In this document: one piece after another, positions 1 to 6,720 of the stretch | How the letters are laid out: every line of letters starts with the position of its first letter | Numbering within the stretch: position 1 is the stretch's first letter | Assembly (NCBI GenBank): GCA_947625935.1 | Contig: CANQQE010000020.1 | Coordinates: 1 to 54,594, forward strand | Direction of reading: 5' to 3' | Length of the DNA stretch: 54,594 nt | From: an uncultured Muribaculaceae bacterium | GTDB taxonomy: Bacteria; Bacteroidota; Bacteroidia; Bacteroidales; Muribaculaceae | The notes under the pieces: model-generated | The model's input: the letters and a program-made list of their open reading frames with translations, nothing else | Database searches by the model: none | Told to the model about the DNA's origin: nothing | Translations under genes and position numbers: made by a program

Positions 1-288
1 GGCGATAACTCGCATGAGGTTACACCTACGGAAATGAAATGGGCGTGCGACCTATGCCGATACCTCCACCAAACGCAGATGAGGGTTTACGAGGAACTGC
101 AAAGCGGCAACAGGCAACGACCGATGAATGACCGTGAACTGATTCGCGCATTTTTCAAGCGGTTTGAAAGCAAGGGCGTGACGCAAGGCAAATTAGCCAA
201 GTTGCTGAACACCTCCCAACCGTACATAAGCCAATGCGTGAATCCAAAAGCGAAAACCACACAGGAAATAGAATCATCAGAACAATAA
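1..288 (+). CDS. C-terminal end of a mobile-element protein, possibly DUF3987 helicase/primase-like (5' truncated)
   Basis: The reading frame is open from base 1, so the gene begins outside the window and only its last 95 residues are visible. The segment opens with a helical stretch containing KWACDLCRYLH and RVYEEL. It ends in a helix-turn-helix-like segment (KGVTQGKLAKLLNTSQPYIS), which may be a small DNA-binding tail. In Bacteroidales elements a DUF3987 protein commonly sits beside a VirE-N/BT4734-type gene, which is the next gene here, so a DUF3987 C-terminus is the best guess. This rests mainly on context, because the diagnostic helicase motifs are missing. A start at the ATG at 34 is possible but would give an implausibly short fragment of the same frame. 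Confidence 0.45.
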   Translation, partial: GDNSHEVTPTEMKWACDLCRYLHQTQMRVYEELQSGNRQRPMNDRELIRAFFKRFESKGVTQGKLAKLLNTSQPYISQCVNPKAKTTQEIESSEQ

Positions 289-462
289 GGTTATGGGTTA
301 TATATGCCGCTGTTTGTTGAATAGCAACGCATTAAGTCATAACAAACACATAACTTGCCTGTTCACCAATGAGATACTTATGATGTTGTTATGCCTCAAC
401 GCTCTAATTTTCAAAGGATAATGGCTAATATAACCCATAACCCCAAAAAAAGAGAAAACAAA

Positions 463-1338
463 ATGATTTTTGACAGAGAAATTTCAATATACAGCAATGT
501 CAGCGACACCAAAGGAAGTGTCGGAACACTGCGCGACTTCCTCAACATAGGTCAGCAGAACAAAGATTATATCGACCGACTGCGGCAAACCTCCGGCGAT
601 GAGCGCAAGGAAATGAAGCTGAAACTGCCATGTGCCACCATATCGGGATTGTTCGGCAAACGAGGTAAGCAGGGACTTATCCGACATTCGGGGTTAATCG
701 CCCTTGACATGGACGATGTGTCGGACTGTGCCGAGTTGATAGATAAACTTGCCGACATGGATATGGTAGCCTACGCCGGACGAAGCGTAGGAGGTAACGG
801 AGTGTTTGCAATCGTGTCAATCGCTTATCCCGAAAAGCACGTTCAGCAATGGGAATCTCTGCGCCGCTATTTCGATTCGCTCGGAATAACGGTTGACCCT
901 CAGACAAAAGATGTGGCAAGACTTCGGATTTGCAGCTACGACCCCGAAGCGCGTGTGCGATTCGATGCCGTTCCGTACAAAGGAGTATATACACCTCCGA
1001 AGCCGAAGCCTGTTACTGCCTTACGGTATTACGGCAGCGATGAAACCGAGGCGAGAGTGTCGGAGTGCTGTCAGCAGATAGCGGCGTATCATACCGACCT
1101 CACAAACGACTATGCCGATTGGTTGAGGCTCGGATTCGCACTCGCCGAACTCGGAGAGGCAGGGCGCGGCTACTTCCACACGGTAAGCAGTCAGAATCAG
1201 AAATACGACCGTGAGAAATGCGACCGCAAATTCTCGGAATGTCTGCGGACTGCCTCGCGCTGCGGAATCGGTTACTTTTTCAACCGATGCAAAGAATATG
1301 GTATAACCTACAAAACAGAACGCTATGAATCAGAATGA
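463..1338 (+). CDS. VirE-N / BT4734-family protein with primase C-terminal (PriCT-2) domain
   Basis: A 291-residue protein. Residues 1-130 resemble the VirE N-terminal (BT4734/BF3469) domain, a primase-polymerase-like fold; the acidic pair in IALDMDD (D82, D84) fits its metal-binding strand. Residues about 200-275 (DYADWLRLGFALAELG and the KCDRKFSECLR helix) resemble the PriCT-2 domain found C-terminal to primases. Such proteins initiate replication of integrative elements and phages in Bacteroidetes (family knowledge). I chose the ATG at 463 because the family begins near IFDREISIYSNV and an A-rich purine stretch precedes it; an in-frame ATG at 391 would add 24 unlikely residues. The gene overlaps the next small gene by 14 bases, suggesting translational coupling. 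Confidence 0.7.
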   Translation: MIFDREISIYSNVSDTKGSVGTLRDFLNIGQQNKDYIDRLRQTSGDERKEMKLKLPCATISGLFGKRGKQGLIRHSGLIALDMDDVSDCAELIDKLADMDMVAYAGRSVGGNGVFAIVSIAYPEKHVQQWESLRRYFDSLGITVDPQTKDVARLRICSYDPEARVRFDAVPYKGVYTPPKPKPVTALRYYGSDETEARVSECCQQIAAYHTDLTNDYADWLRLGFALAELGEAGRGYFHTVSSQNQKYDREKCDRKFSECLRTASRCGIGYFFNRCKEYGITYKTERYESE

Positions 1339-1492
1339 CCTGTTATGCCAGACGTGCCGACACGCCCGTAAGAGCGACGGTAAAGTAGTGGCGTGTACCT
1401 CAATCGGCAATCCGACCCTTACATTCCTGTACGGGCGATGCCGCAAGTATGAACCCAAACAGAACCTCAACAATCAAAAACTGATATTATGA
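1325..1492 (+). CDS. Four-cysteine microprotein, possible zinc finger (55 aa)
   Basis: A 55-residue frame that starts inside the end of the primase-like gene and ends in an ATGA overlap with the next gene. Both junctions argue that it is a real, translationally coupled gene. It carries Cys8-x2-Cys11, then Cys24 and Cys39, a spacing that could bind one zinc ion. The short segments CQTCRHARK and YGRCRKYEP are basic, so nucleic-acid binding is possible. Small zinc-ribbon-like proteins are common in the replication modules of Bacteroidales mobile elements. No function can be assigned from the sequence. Confidence 0.6.
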   Translation: MNQNDLLCQTCRHARKSDGKVVACTSIGNPTLTFLYGRCRKYEPKQNLNNQKLIL

Positions 1493-1731
1493 CTTGGAAA
1501 TATCACACTATGATGTATGCCGACCGCTATCCGATTCAGTTCCGGCAGAACGTGGTTAGCGGAGAGATTCAGATGCGCGTCGATGACGCGATGGCAAAGG
1601 CAAACGGCTATGCCGACCTCGCCGAGCTGAAAGCGTTTATCGCGGAGCAAGACCCGGCAATGACCGTTCCCGAATGGTTGCGTGTCGATGATTGGGATTC
1701 GCCCCTGCGGATGTCGCTAAACCTCAACTGA
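1489..1731 (+). CDS. Hypothetical small protein of the mobile-element module (80 aa)
   Basis: An 80-residue acidic protein whose ATG overlaps the stop of the preceding microprotein gene (ATGA), typical of one operon. It has no signal peptide or membrane segment. The middle (VDDAMAKANGYADLAELKAFIAE) is predicted helical and the end (PEWLRVDDWDSPLRMSL) is tryptophan-rich. I do not recognise a family. Its position between a primase-like gene and another small unknown points to an accessory role in element replication or maintenance, which is context only. Confidence 0.55.
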   Translation: MTWKYHTMMYADRYPIQFRQNVVSGEIQMRVDDAMAKANGYADLAELKAFIAEQDPAMTVPEWLRVDDWDSPLRMSLNLN

Positions 1732-1840
1732 TGTAATAAAAAGCATGGCGGCAGTCAGCAGAAGCCACAATAAAAGTCAAGGAATTTGTTGGTTGCCGTC
1801 AATGCTTGAAGTAAACAACAACAAGTCAAGTTTTATTCTT

Positions 1841-2152
1841 ATGAAGCATACGAAGAAGAAAAGCCAAGACAAACCGGTGTGGCAGACGGCATGGGAATTG
1901 GCGAAATACCCTGCGAAGATTCATCTGTCAAAGAAGATGACCCGTGCCGATGTTGTGTTTTGCCTGATGATGTGGCTGGGCATGAGCAAAGTCGATGCGT
2001 TCCTTACCGCCTATCCGCAGACCAAGGCAAGCCGCAACTCAATATCGGCGATGGCGACACGCCGCAGCCAAGAGGAATGGGTGAGCGAATATTTCCAAGC
2101 CCTCTACGACCTCCGCCTTGAAGATAAATTGAAGTTCAACCCAATACCGTAA
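1841..2152 (+). CDS. Hypothetical mobile-element protein, helical, terminase-small-subunit-like (103 aa)
   Basis: The frame extends upstream to 1745, but the basic N-terminus MKHTKKKSQDKPVW at 1841 looks like the natural start. The 103-residue product is helical. Its middle, KVDAFLTAYPQTKASRNSIS, faintly resembles the helix-turn-helix region of phage terminase small subunits (an AYP motif followed by S/N-rich turns). That is a weak similarity, and no large terminase is nearby. It is the last gene of the replication module and is followed 16 bases later by a terminator hairpin. Confidence 0.5.
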   Translation: MKHTKKKSQDKPVWQTAWELAKYPAKIHLSKKMTRADVVFCLMMWLGMSKVDAFLTAYPQTKASRNSISAMATRRSQEEWVSEYFQALYDLRLEDKLKFNPIP

Positions 2153-2168
2153 CTTACTTTTCAGATGA

Positions 2169-2198
2169 GCCGTTGCCCTCCGTGGTGGCGGCTTTTCT
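2169..2198 (+). terminator. Probable rho-independent terminator after the replication module
   Basis: A 9-bp stem (2169-2177 with 2184-2192, three G-U pairs) and a 6-base loop are followed directly by TTTTCTCT. It lies just after the stop at 2152 and separates the replication module from the promoter of the restriction-modification genes. Confidence 0.6.
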
Positions 2199-2250
2199 CT
2201 GCTTTTGATATGTTATTGAGCATAATCAGGAATAATAAGCGATTGAAGCC

Positions 2251-2281
2251 TTTGTCAATCGGCGATTTATTGCTAATTTTG
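2251..2281 (+). promoter_or_regulatory. Consensus Bacteroidetes promoter for the restriction-modification leader
   Basis: TTTG at 2251-2254, 19 bases, then TAATTTTG at 2274-2281. This matches the Bacteroidetes housekeeping promoter form TTTG-N19-TAnnTTTG. Transcription would begin near 2288, about 280 bases upstream of the methylase gene, leaving a long 5' leader. Confidence 0.7.
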
Positions 2282-2400
2282 CGGTATAAATCATAAACTC
2301 CAACAATACGAAACAGACATACTCGTAAATACGACATATTAAAAATATAAGCGCGTTAGCTTTTATTCTGTGATTCTGAAACTTGGACACTTTCAACAAT

Positions 2401-2522
2401 CACTCAACGGAATAAAGTTGATGCTCACGTGGTTTACACGTGGGCTTTATTCCATTATTGAGTGATAGGTAGTCCAAGACCTCAGAATCAGTAGCCGGAA
2501 AAGTCCACGTTTTTTCGTGGAC
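2401..2522 (+). promoter_or_regulatory. Structured leader: two stem-loops upstream of the restriction-modification gene
   Basis: Stem-loop 1 pairs 2401-2407 with 2458-2464 and 2409-2417 with 2445-2453. An inner hairpin is made from two CACGTG copies at 2426-2431 and 2437-2442. Stem-loop 2 is a perfect 7-bp hairpin (2503-2509 with 2516-2522) closed by six T bases. Both lie inside the predicted leader between the promoter at 2251 and the gene at 2569. The rest of 2153-2568 holds no convincing reading frame. A role in controlling expression of the toxic nuclease is inference; an RNA or protein binding site are both possible. Confidence 0.55.
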
Positions 2523-2568
2523 AATCCAAAGAGGGTAAAATGCTAAAGCATTAAACAAACCCTCAACA

Positions 2569-4395
2569 ATGACTACCAAAAACAATCTTTCAAATACATC
2601 TCTGACCGAGGCGGAAGTGGCTCATCTTGCCAAAGAAACATTAGGTCTATATAATACTTCCTCTGCGAAAGCAGATATGGGGCAAACTACTACGTTCAAT
2701 GAGTTAGGATTTAGAGGTGTAATCAAGAAACCCGATGGGTGGTATCTGCCATGCGATGTGACTTGTCCGGCTCTAATTGTTGAGGTAAAGAGTAGCAAGA
2801 CCAATATAGAGAAATATATTGATGAGATTCTACGAAACTGCGAAATTGCAGGAGATAAATACAATCGGGTAATTGGGATTATTTGGAATGGCTATGACTT
2901 AATTGTATTTAAGAATGGTGAAAGAATCGATGATATTCCAAACGAGCTTCAACCCAAGGAATACTATTTCAGGCTATTTGACCCTAACACTATTGACAAA
3001 CAAGCCATATATCGTGCGACAAAAGCTATAAATGACACTTTGCATTTTGATTTAATACTGAATAGCCTTTATCATCGCATGATTTTTACTGCCTGCGCAT
3101 TAGTAGCAATCAGATATGGTGCCACTCTAACCCCTAACATGGGCTACAAAGCCCTAAGAGCGTCAATTAGTGAGCGGTTAAGCATTGCATTGGAGGATGA
3201 TTTACGGATTAACCATAAGTTATATTCATTGATAAAGATATTCGAGAGCATTGAAGTTGGCAATCCTAAGAACGAAAAGGCAATAGATATTTTTGTAACG
3301 CAGCTCAACAGCATTTCCGACCATATTAAATCCGACTATTGGAATGGAGAGGATGTAATGGCCATATTTTTCAACGAGTTCAATCGCTATAAAGGAAGAA
3401 CAGAATCGGGACAGGTTTTCACTCCCGACCATATTACATCCTTGATGTATCGTATATTGGAGGTAAGTGATAATGACCGTGTGCTTGATGCCGCTTGTGG
3501 CTCTGGCGCGTTTTTAGTCAAGGCTATGTGCAATATGATTAAATCCGCAGGAGGTGTCAACTCCCCCAAGGCAACACAGATAAAGCAAGAGCAACTCTTT
3601 GGGATAGAATTATGTGAAGAAGTATTCGCTTTGGCCTGTGCAAATATGCTTATTCACAAAGATGGAAAATCAAATATCACTCGTTTGGACAGCAGAACAC
3701 AAGAGGCTTTTGAATGGATAAGGTCAAAAGAAATTACAAAAGTTCTGATGAATCCGCCATTTGAGCAAAAATATGGCTGTCTTACCATTGTGGAAAATGT
3801 GCTTAATGCAGTTGCATGTCCGTTGGATGATAAAGCCCCAAAACGTAATATATTATGCGGGTTCATTCTCCCCGATGACAAGTTAGAGAAGCGGAAAGGT
3901 CAGGCAAACAGGATATTGAGGAATCATAGCCTATTGAAAATAATAAAGCTCCCCGAAAAATTATTCCCCAATGGCACAAAAACCTCTATTTATGTCTTTA
4001 TGAGTGGAGTGCCCCATTGCTCTCAGCAAAACAAAGATATATTAGGCTATTATATTGCAGAAGATGGCTTTGAAACCGTGAAGAATCAAGGGCGGCATGA
4101 CATTTATGATAAATGGCAGACAATCGAGAATGAATGGATAGATGTTATCGTTAAACAAGAAAACGATAAACACAACTCCAAAAGATGGATTGACCCCAAT
4201 ACCGCATTGAGGTATATTGTACCTGATAATCCTTTTCAGATAGACGCAACCGACTTCAAAAAAGTAGTTTTGGAGTATGTCCTATATCAATCTCAGATAG
4301 ACGCAACCGACTTCAAAAAAGTAGTTTTGGAGTATGTCCTATATCAATCTCAGATAGACGCAACCGACTTCAAAATAATCATAAAAGACATTTGA
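2569..4395 (+). CDS. BcgI-like restriction-modification A subunit: N-terminal nuclease fused to N6-adenine methylase
   Basis: A 608-residue fusion. Residues about 45-80 carry a PD-(D/E)xK-type nuclease signature (D63, then E72-V-K74). A helical region follows. From about 280 comes a gamma-type adenine methylase with QVFTP, the SAM-binding motif DAACGSG (307-313, A replacing the usual P) and the catalytic NPPF (395-398). This order, followed by a separate specificity gene, matches BcgI-like type IIB/IIG systems, which both cut and methylate DNA. The C-terminus is extended by 2.4 copies of a 19-residue repeat (QIDATDFKKVVLEYVLYQS) encoded by a 57-bp DNA repeat beginning at residue 557. The AT-richer composition than the flanking chromosome and the neighbouring element genes suggest transfer. 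A solitary methylase cannot be fully excluded. Confidence 0.8.
   Translation: MTTKNNLSNTSLTEAEVAHLAKETLGLYNTSSAKADMGQTTTFNELGFRGVIKKPDGWYLPCDVTCPALIVEVKSSKTNIEKYIDEILRNCEIAGDKYNRVIGIIWNGYDLIVFKNGERIDDIPNELQPKEYYFRLFDPNTIDKQAIYRATKAINDTLHFDLILNSLYHRMIFTACALVAIRYGATLTPNMGYKALRASISERLSIALEDDLRINHKLYSLIKIFESIEVGNPKNEKAIDIFVTQLNSISDHIKSDYWNGEDVMAIFFNEFNRYKGRTESGQVFTPDHITSLMYRILEVSDNDRVLDAACGSGAFLVKAMCNMIKSAGGVNSPKATQIKQEQLFGIELCEEVFALACANMLIHKDGKSNITRLDSRTQEAFEWIRSKEITKVLMNPPFEQKYGCLTIVENVLNAVACPLDDKAPKRNILCGFILPDDKLEKRKGQANRILRNHSLLKIIKLPEKLFPNGTKTSIYVFMSGVPHCSQQNKDILGYYIAEDGFETVKNQGRHDIYDKWQTIENEWIDVIVKQENDKHNSKRWIDPNTALRYIVPDNPFQIDATDFKKVVLEYVLYQSQIDATDFKKVVLEYVLYQSQIDATDFKIIIKDI
4237..4375 (+). 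repeat. 57-bp in-frame tandem repeat, 2.4 copies, at the 3' end of the RM A-subunit gene
   Basis: Two identical 57-bp units (4237-4293 and 4294-4350) and a 25-bp partial third unit (4351-4375). The unit is 19 codons, so copy-number change keeps the frame and only lengthens or shortens the C-terminal tail. The absolute identity of the copies points to recent duplication or slippage. Confidence 0.95.
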
Positions 4396-4397
4396 GT

Positions 4398-4931
4398 ATG
4401 GATATAATTGATTTCTTCAAAGAAATAAAGCAAGACAATCCTGTTGATGTATCAAACTGGAAGCCTTTTGTCATAGCCGATATTTTTGATGTTGGCACAG
4501 GCGCATCAATAAAGAAATCAGACTTAATCGCAGGGGAAATCCCGAGAATAACTGTCACGACATCCGACAATGGCATTTTAGGACGATACGCATACATAGA
4601 CAGCCCAAATTATCGTCTGTTTGAGAACTTTGTATCATATTCATTTCTCGGAACGTGTTTTTATCATCCATATAAAGCAAGTGTGGATATGAAAGTACAC
4701 ACCTTGCAGCCTAAAGGACTTGAATTAAACCCCTGTATTGGATTGTTTTTAGTAGCCGTGTTGCGTAAAAGCTATAATCCCGACTACAACAATCAAATTT
4801 CAAAAGACATTCTCAAAGGACAAAAAATATACCTGCCTGCAATCACTGATAGTTTGCCAAATTGGGAACTCATGGAAAGTTATATACGCCAACTTCCACT
4901 ATCCAACAGAATAGAATCACGGACAACTTAA
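4398..4931 (+). CDS. Half-size restriction specificity (S) subunit, single target-recognition domain
   Basis: A 177-residue protein starting 2 bases after the methylase stop; a TTG two codons earlier is possible but unneeded. The segment WKPFVIADIFDVGTG is the usual start of a target-recognition domain in type I S and BcgI B subunits. The C-terminal part (NNQISKDILKGQKIYLPA, then NWELMESYIRQL) matches the end of such a domain and the first turn of the conserved spacer helix. BcgI-type B subunits usually hold two recognition domains in about 340 residues, so this is half-size and would probably act as a dimer. It supplies DNA sequence specificity to the upstream subunit. Confidence 0.8.
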   Translation: MDIIDFFKEIKQDNPVDVSNWKPFVIADIFDVGTGASIKKSDLIAGEIPRITVTTSDNGILGRYAYIDSPNYRLFENFVSYSFLGTCFYHPYKASVDMKVHTLQPKGLELNPCIGLFLVAVLRKSYNPDYNNQISKDILKGQKIYLPAITDSLPNWELMESYIRQLPLSNRIESRTT

Positions 4932-4965
4932 ATAATATTCAATAACAATCAAAAATCAAACAGCG

Positions 4966-5430
4966 ATGAAGAAAGTATTTTCGCTCATGTTGCTACTCGC
5001 AACAATCGTAATCGCCTTGCCGAGTTGCTCGGATGATGATGACGAACCCGATATGTCATACCTGACCGAACAGCAAAAAAACGCTCTGTCTGCGTTGCAC
5101 GGTACATTCTCTTACACTTTAGAACTGATGAATTGGACGACGACGATTGAGTTCTTAGAACAGTACCATCCTGCTAAAGATGCGTTTGACCCATCTACAA
5201 ATTCGACAATACCTCAATATATCCACGGCAAACTCCGAATAACATATTACGAGGGAAGTTCTTTTGAATATTATTATCGCTTGAATAGCGATGCTACTAA
5301 AATATATATGGGTAGCAATATTAATAATTGGGAATATGTCAAGACCCAAGATTTTAGATTGGTAAATAATGACCAATTCAAACTGAAAGAAACTAAGGAT
5401 GTCCTTTGGGATACATACAATCGGAAATAA
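4966..5430 (+). CDS. Hypothetical lipoprotein (154 aa) beside the RM genes
   Basis: The N-terminus MKKVFSLMLLLATIVIALPSC is a lipoprotein signal with the lipid-bearing cysteine at about residue 21. The acidic run SDDDDEPD that follows is the kind of sequence that exports Bacteroidetes lipoproteins to the cell surface. The mature part (LSALHGTFSYTLE, YIHGKLRITYYEG, FEYYYRLNSDATKIYMG) alternates like a small beta-barrel or lipocalin-like fold, but I recognise no family. It starts 34 bases after the specificity gene and ends 9 bases before a second lipoprotein gene, so all four genes may be co-transcribed. A link to restriction is not shown. Confidence 0.65.
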   Translation: MKKVFSLMLLLATIVIALPSCSDDDDEPDMSYLTEQQKNALSALHGTFSYTLELMNWTTTIEFLEQYHPAKDAFDPSTNSTIPQYIHGKLRITYYEGSSFEYYYRLNSDATKIYMGSNINNWEYVKTQDFRLVNNDQFKLKETKDVLWDTYNRK

Positions 5431-5439
5431 GTTCGTATC

Positions 5440-6039
5440 ATGAAAAAACTTTTACCAATCTTAGCCGTTGCGCTATTGGCACTCTCGACCGCTTGCGGTG
5501 GAGGGTCAAAAGGCAGTGGCGGCGAAAAGTCTGCAAATGATTCTATCGCCAATGATACGGCGGTGGATTCTCTCGCCCTTGCATTGAGCCGCTTGGACAG
5601 CATACAGAGCAAAGGGCAGCTCGTACACTTCGACACATGGAAAATCGGCAGTCTCAAAAGCATAGAGATACAAGCACAGAAATTCTCCAGCGAGAACGAC
5701 AGCATCGTGTTCATTGCACTGCGCAAAGACTGTGGCGGTGAGTATTACTATTCATGGGAGGATGCTTTCATTTTCCAAAAGGAACTTCCCTCGCTATATG
5801 AGGCGGTCAACACCATCAAAAGCAACCTCAACAGAGCGACAGACCATAACGAGAAGTATGCCTACGCCACAAAGGATAATGTCGTGATATTCGCCGAGAA
5901 TCCCGGCAAAGGGTGGACTTTGAAATTAAGTGTCGACGCGCATAAAAGCAATTCACACATAAGCCTCACTCCTGCGGAGCTTGACAATTTCGTGCAACTG
6001 CTCCAACAGGCAAACAAGAAACTTGACGAAATAAAATAA
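5440..6039 (+). CDS. Hypothetical lipoprotein (199 aa), second of a pair
   Basis: The signal MKKLLPILAVALLALSTAC ends in a lipobox cysteine, followed by a flexible Gly/Ser/Lys linker (GGGSKGSGGEKS). The mature domain contains a basic-acidic segment (SIVFIALRKDCGGEYYYSWEDA) and a C-terminal helix (LDNFVQLLQQANKKLDEIK). No family is recognised. It lies 9 bases after the preceding lipoprotein gene, evidently in the same transcript, and is the last clear gene before the tRNA boundary. Confidence 0.65.
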   Translation: MKKLLPILAVALLALSTACGGGSKGSGGEKSANDSIANDTAVDSLALALSRLDSIQSKGQLVHFDTWKIGSLKSIEIQAQKFSSENDSIVFIALRKDCGGEYYYSWEDAFIFQKELPSLYEAVNTIKSNLNRATDHNEKYAYATKDNVVIFAENPGKGWTLKLSVDAHKSNSHISLTPAELDNFVQLLQQANKKLDEIK

Positions 6040-6044
6040 TAGCT

Positions 6045-6122
6045 ATGGGATTTCTAATTGCAATCATCTGCGTCATTTGTTGGCTTGGCCCGGCATTGAA
6101 GGATGGTGGAAAAATCAAATAA
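6045..6122 (+). CDS. Possible 25-residue hydrophobic peptide
   Basis: A short frame 5 bases after the lipoprotein stop encodes a hydrophobic segment (GFLIAIICVICWLG) followed by a polar tail ending in KDGGKIK. It could be a single-pass membrane peptide. Length alone makes chance likely; only the tight spacing supports it. Confidence 0.25.
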   Translation: MGFLIAIICVICWLGPALKDGGKIK

Positions 6123-6224
6123 AAAATTTTTCTGACTCGCACCTCAGCGGCACAAAGACGGTGAGGCGTTACCCCCGGCACCCCTTATGGGGGCAGCCCT
6201 CAACAATCATTCAGAACTGACAAG
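6123..6224. other. Non-coding element-end segment with C/G-rich inverted repeats
   Basis: No gene is seen. The stretch carries a run of five C (6172-6176) and CCCC at 6181-6184, either of which can pair with GGGGG at 6189-6193 around a TTAT loop. It sits between the last element gene and the tRNA. Clustered C/G inverted repeats of this kind occur near transfer origins of mobilisable elements, but nothing here proves an oriT. Confidence 0.3.
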
Positions 6225-6262
6225 GCGAGGCTTCCGCATCCGTGGAGGCTTCGCTTCTTTTA
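6225..6262 (+). terminator. Rho-independent terminator at the end of the island
   Basis: An 11-bp stem (6225-6235 with 6244-6254, two G-U pairs), 8-base loop, then TTCTTTTA. It ends plus-strand transcription from the lipoprotein genes before the oppositely oriented tRNA. Confidence 0.6.
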
Positions 6263-6370
6263 TGGATAGACCAACGCAAAATTGCGGGCGTTGCCGCCGA
6301 GCCTAAGCAGTCCAATATCGGTGCAAAAGCAGATAATGCGCCGAAAGTTGCTTATCTGTTGCTTATTGAT

Positions 6371-6411
6371 AAAATAAAAATAGCTGAAAATCAAATGATT
6401 AACAGCTATTT
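6371..6411 (-). terminator. Terminator of the tRNA-Leu transcript
   Basis: On the minus strand a perfect 9-bp stem (6403-6411 with 6378-6386) with a 16-base AT loop is followed by a T-rich run (TTTATTTTAT). It begins 2 bases after the tRNA CCA end. Confidence 0.6.
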
Positions 6412-6412
6412 G

Positions 6413-6496
6413 TGGTGCCCAGAACAGGACTCGAACCTGCACGCCTCGCAGCACTCGCACCTGAAACGAGCGCGTCTACCATTCCGCCACCTGGGC
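6413..6496 (-). tRNA. tRNA-Leu (anticodon CAG)
   Basis: An 84-nt class II tRNA on the minus strand. The acceptor stem pairs GCCCAGG with TCTGGGC, the A discriminator is followed by an encoded CCA, and GTTCGAGTC marks the T arm. The D arm is GCGGAATGGTAGACGC and a long variable arm identifies leucine. The anticodon loop TTCAGGT reads CAG, which decodes CUG. The accessory genes abut its 3' end, the position used by many tyrosine-recombinase elements. Confidence 0.95.
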
Positions 6497-6507
6497 TTTT
6501 GCGTGTG

Positions 6508-6539
6508 CAAAGATAATCGTTTTTTCTATCAGCGGCAAA
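6508..6539 (-). promoter_or_regulatory. Promoter of tRNA-Leu
   Basis: On the minus strand TTTG (6539-6536), a 20-base spacer and TATCTTTG (6515-6508) match the Bacteroidetes promoter exactly. Transcription would start about 5 bases before the tRNA 5' end. Confidence 0.75.
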
Positions 6540-6642
6540 ATTTTGGCTGATATTTTTCCGACGCTGACGAAAAAAAGCCATCTACGGAGGGCTGACCCGC
6601 CTATCGCCAGCCGGTGGACGCGGGCGGAGACAACCATACAAG

Positions 6643-6687
6643 AAAAAAAGCGATGGCCGCCAAGGAGGTATTCTAAAACGGCCATCG
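6643..6687 (-). terminator. Rho-independent terminator of asnS
   Basis: On the minus strand a perfect 9-bp stem (6679-6687 with 6651-6659) is followed by C and a run of seven T (6649-6643). It lies 34 bases after the asnS stop. Confidence 0.75.
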
Positions 6688-6720
6688 TCATATTGTCTCT
6701 ATGGGTTGACTGATTTTTTG

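Noticed and set aside
6242-6550. A plus-strand frame of about 100 codons across the tRNA-Leu gene
   Set aside because: It runs antisense through the tRNA and its promoter and terminator; composition fits tRNA sequence, not protein.
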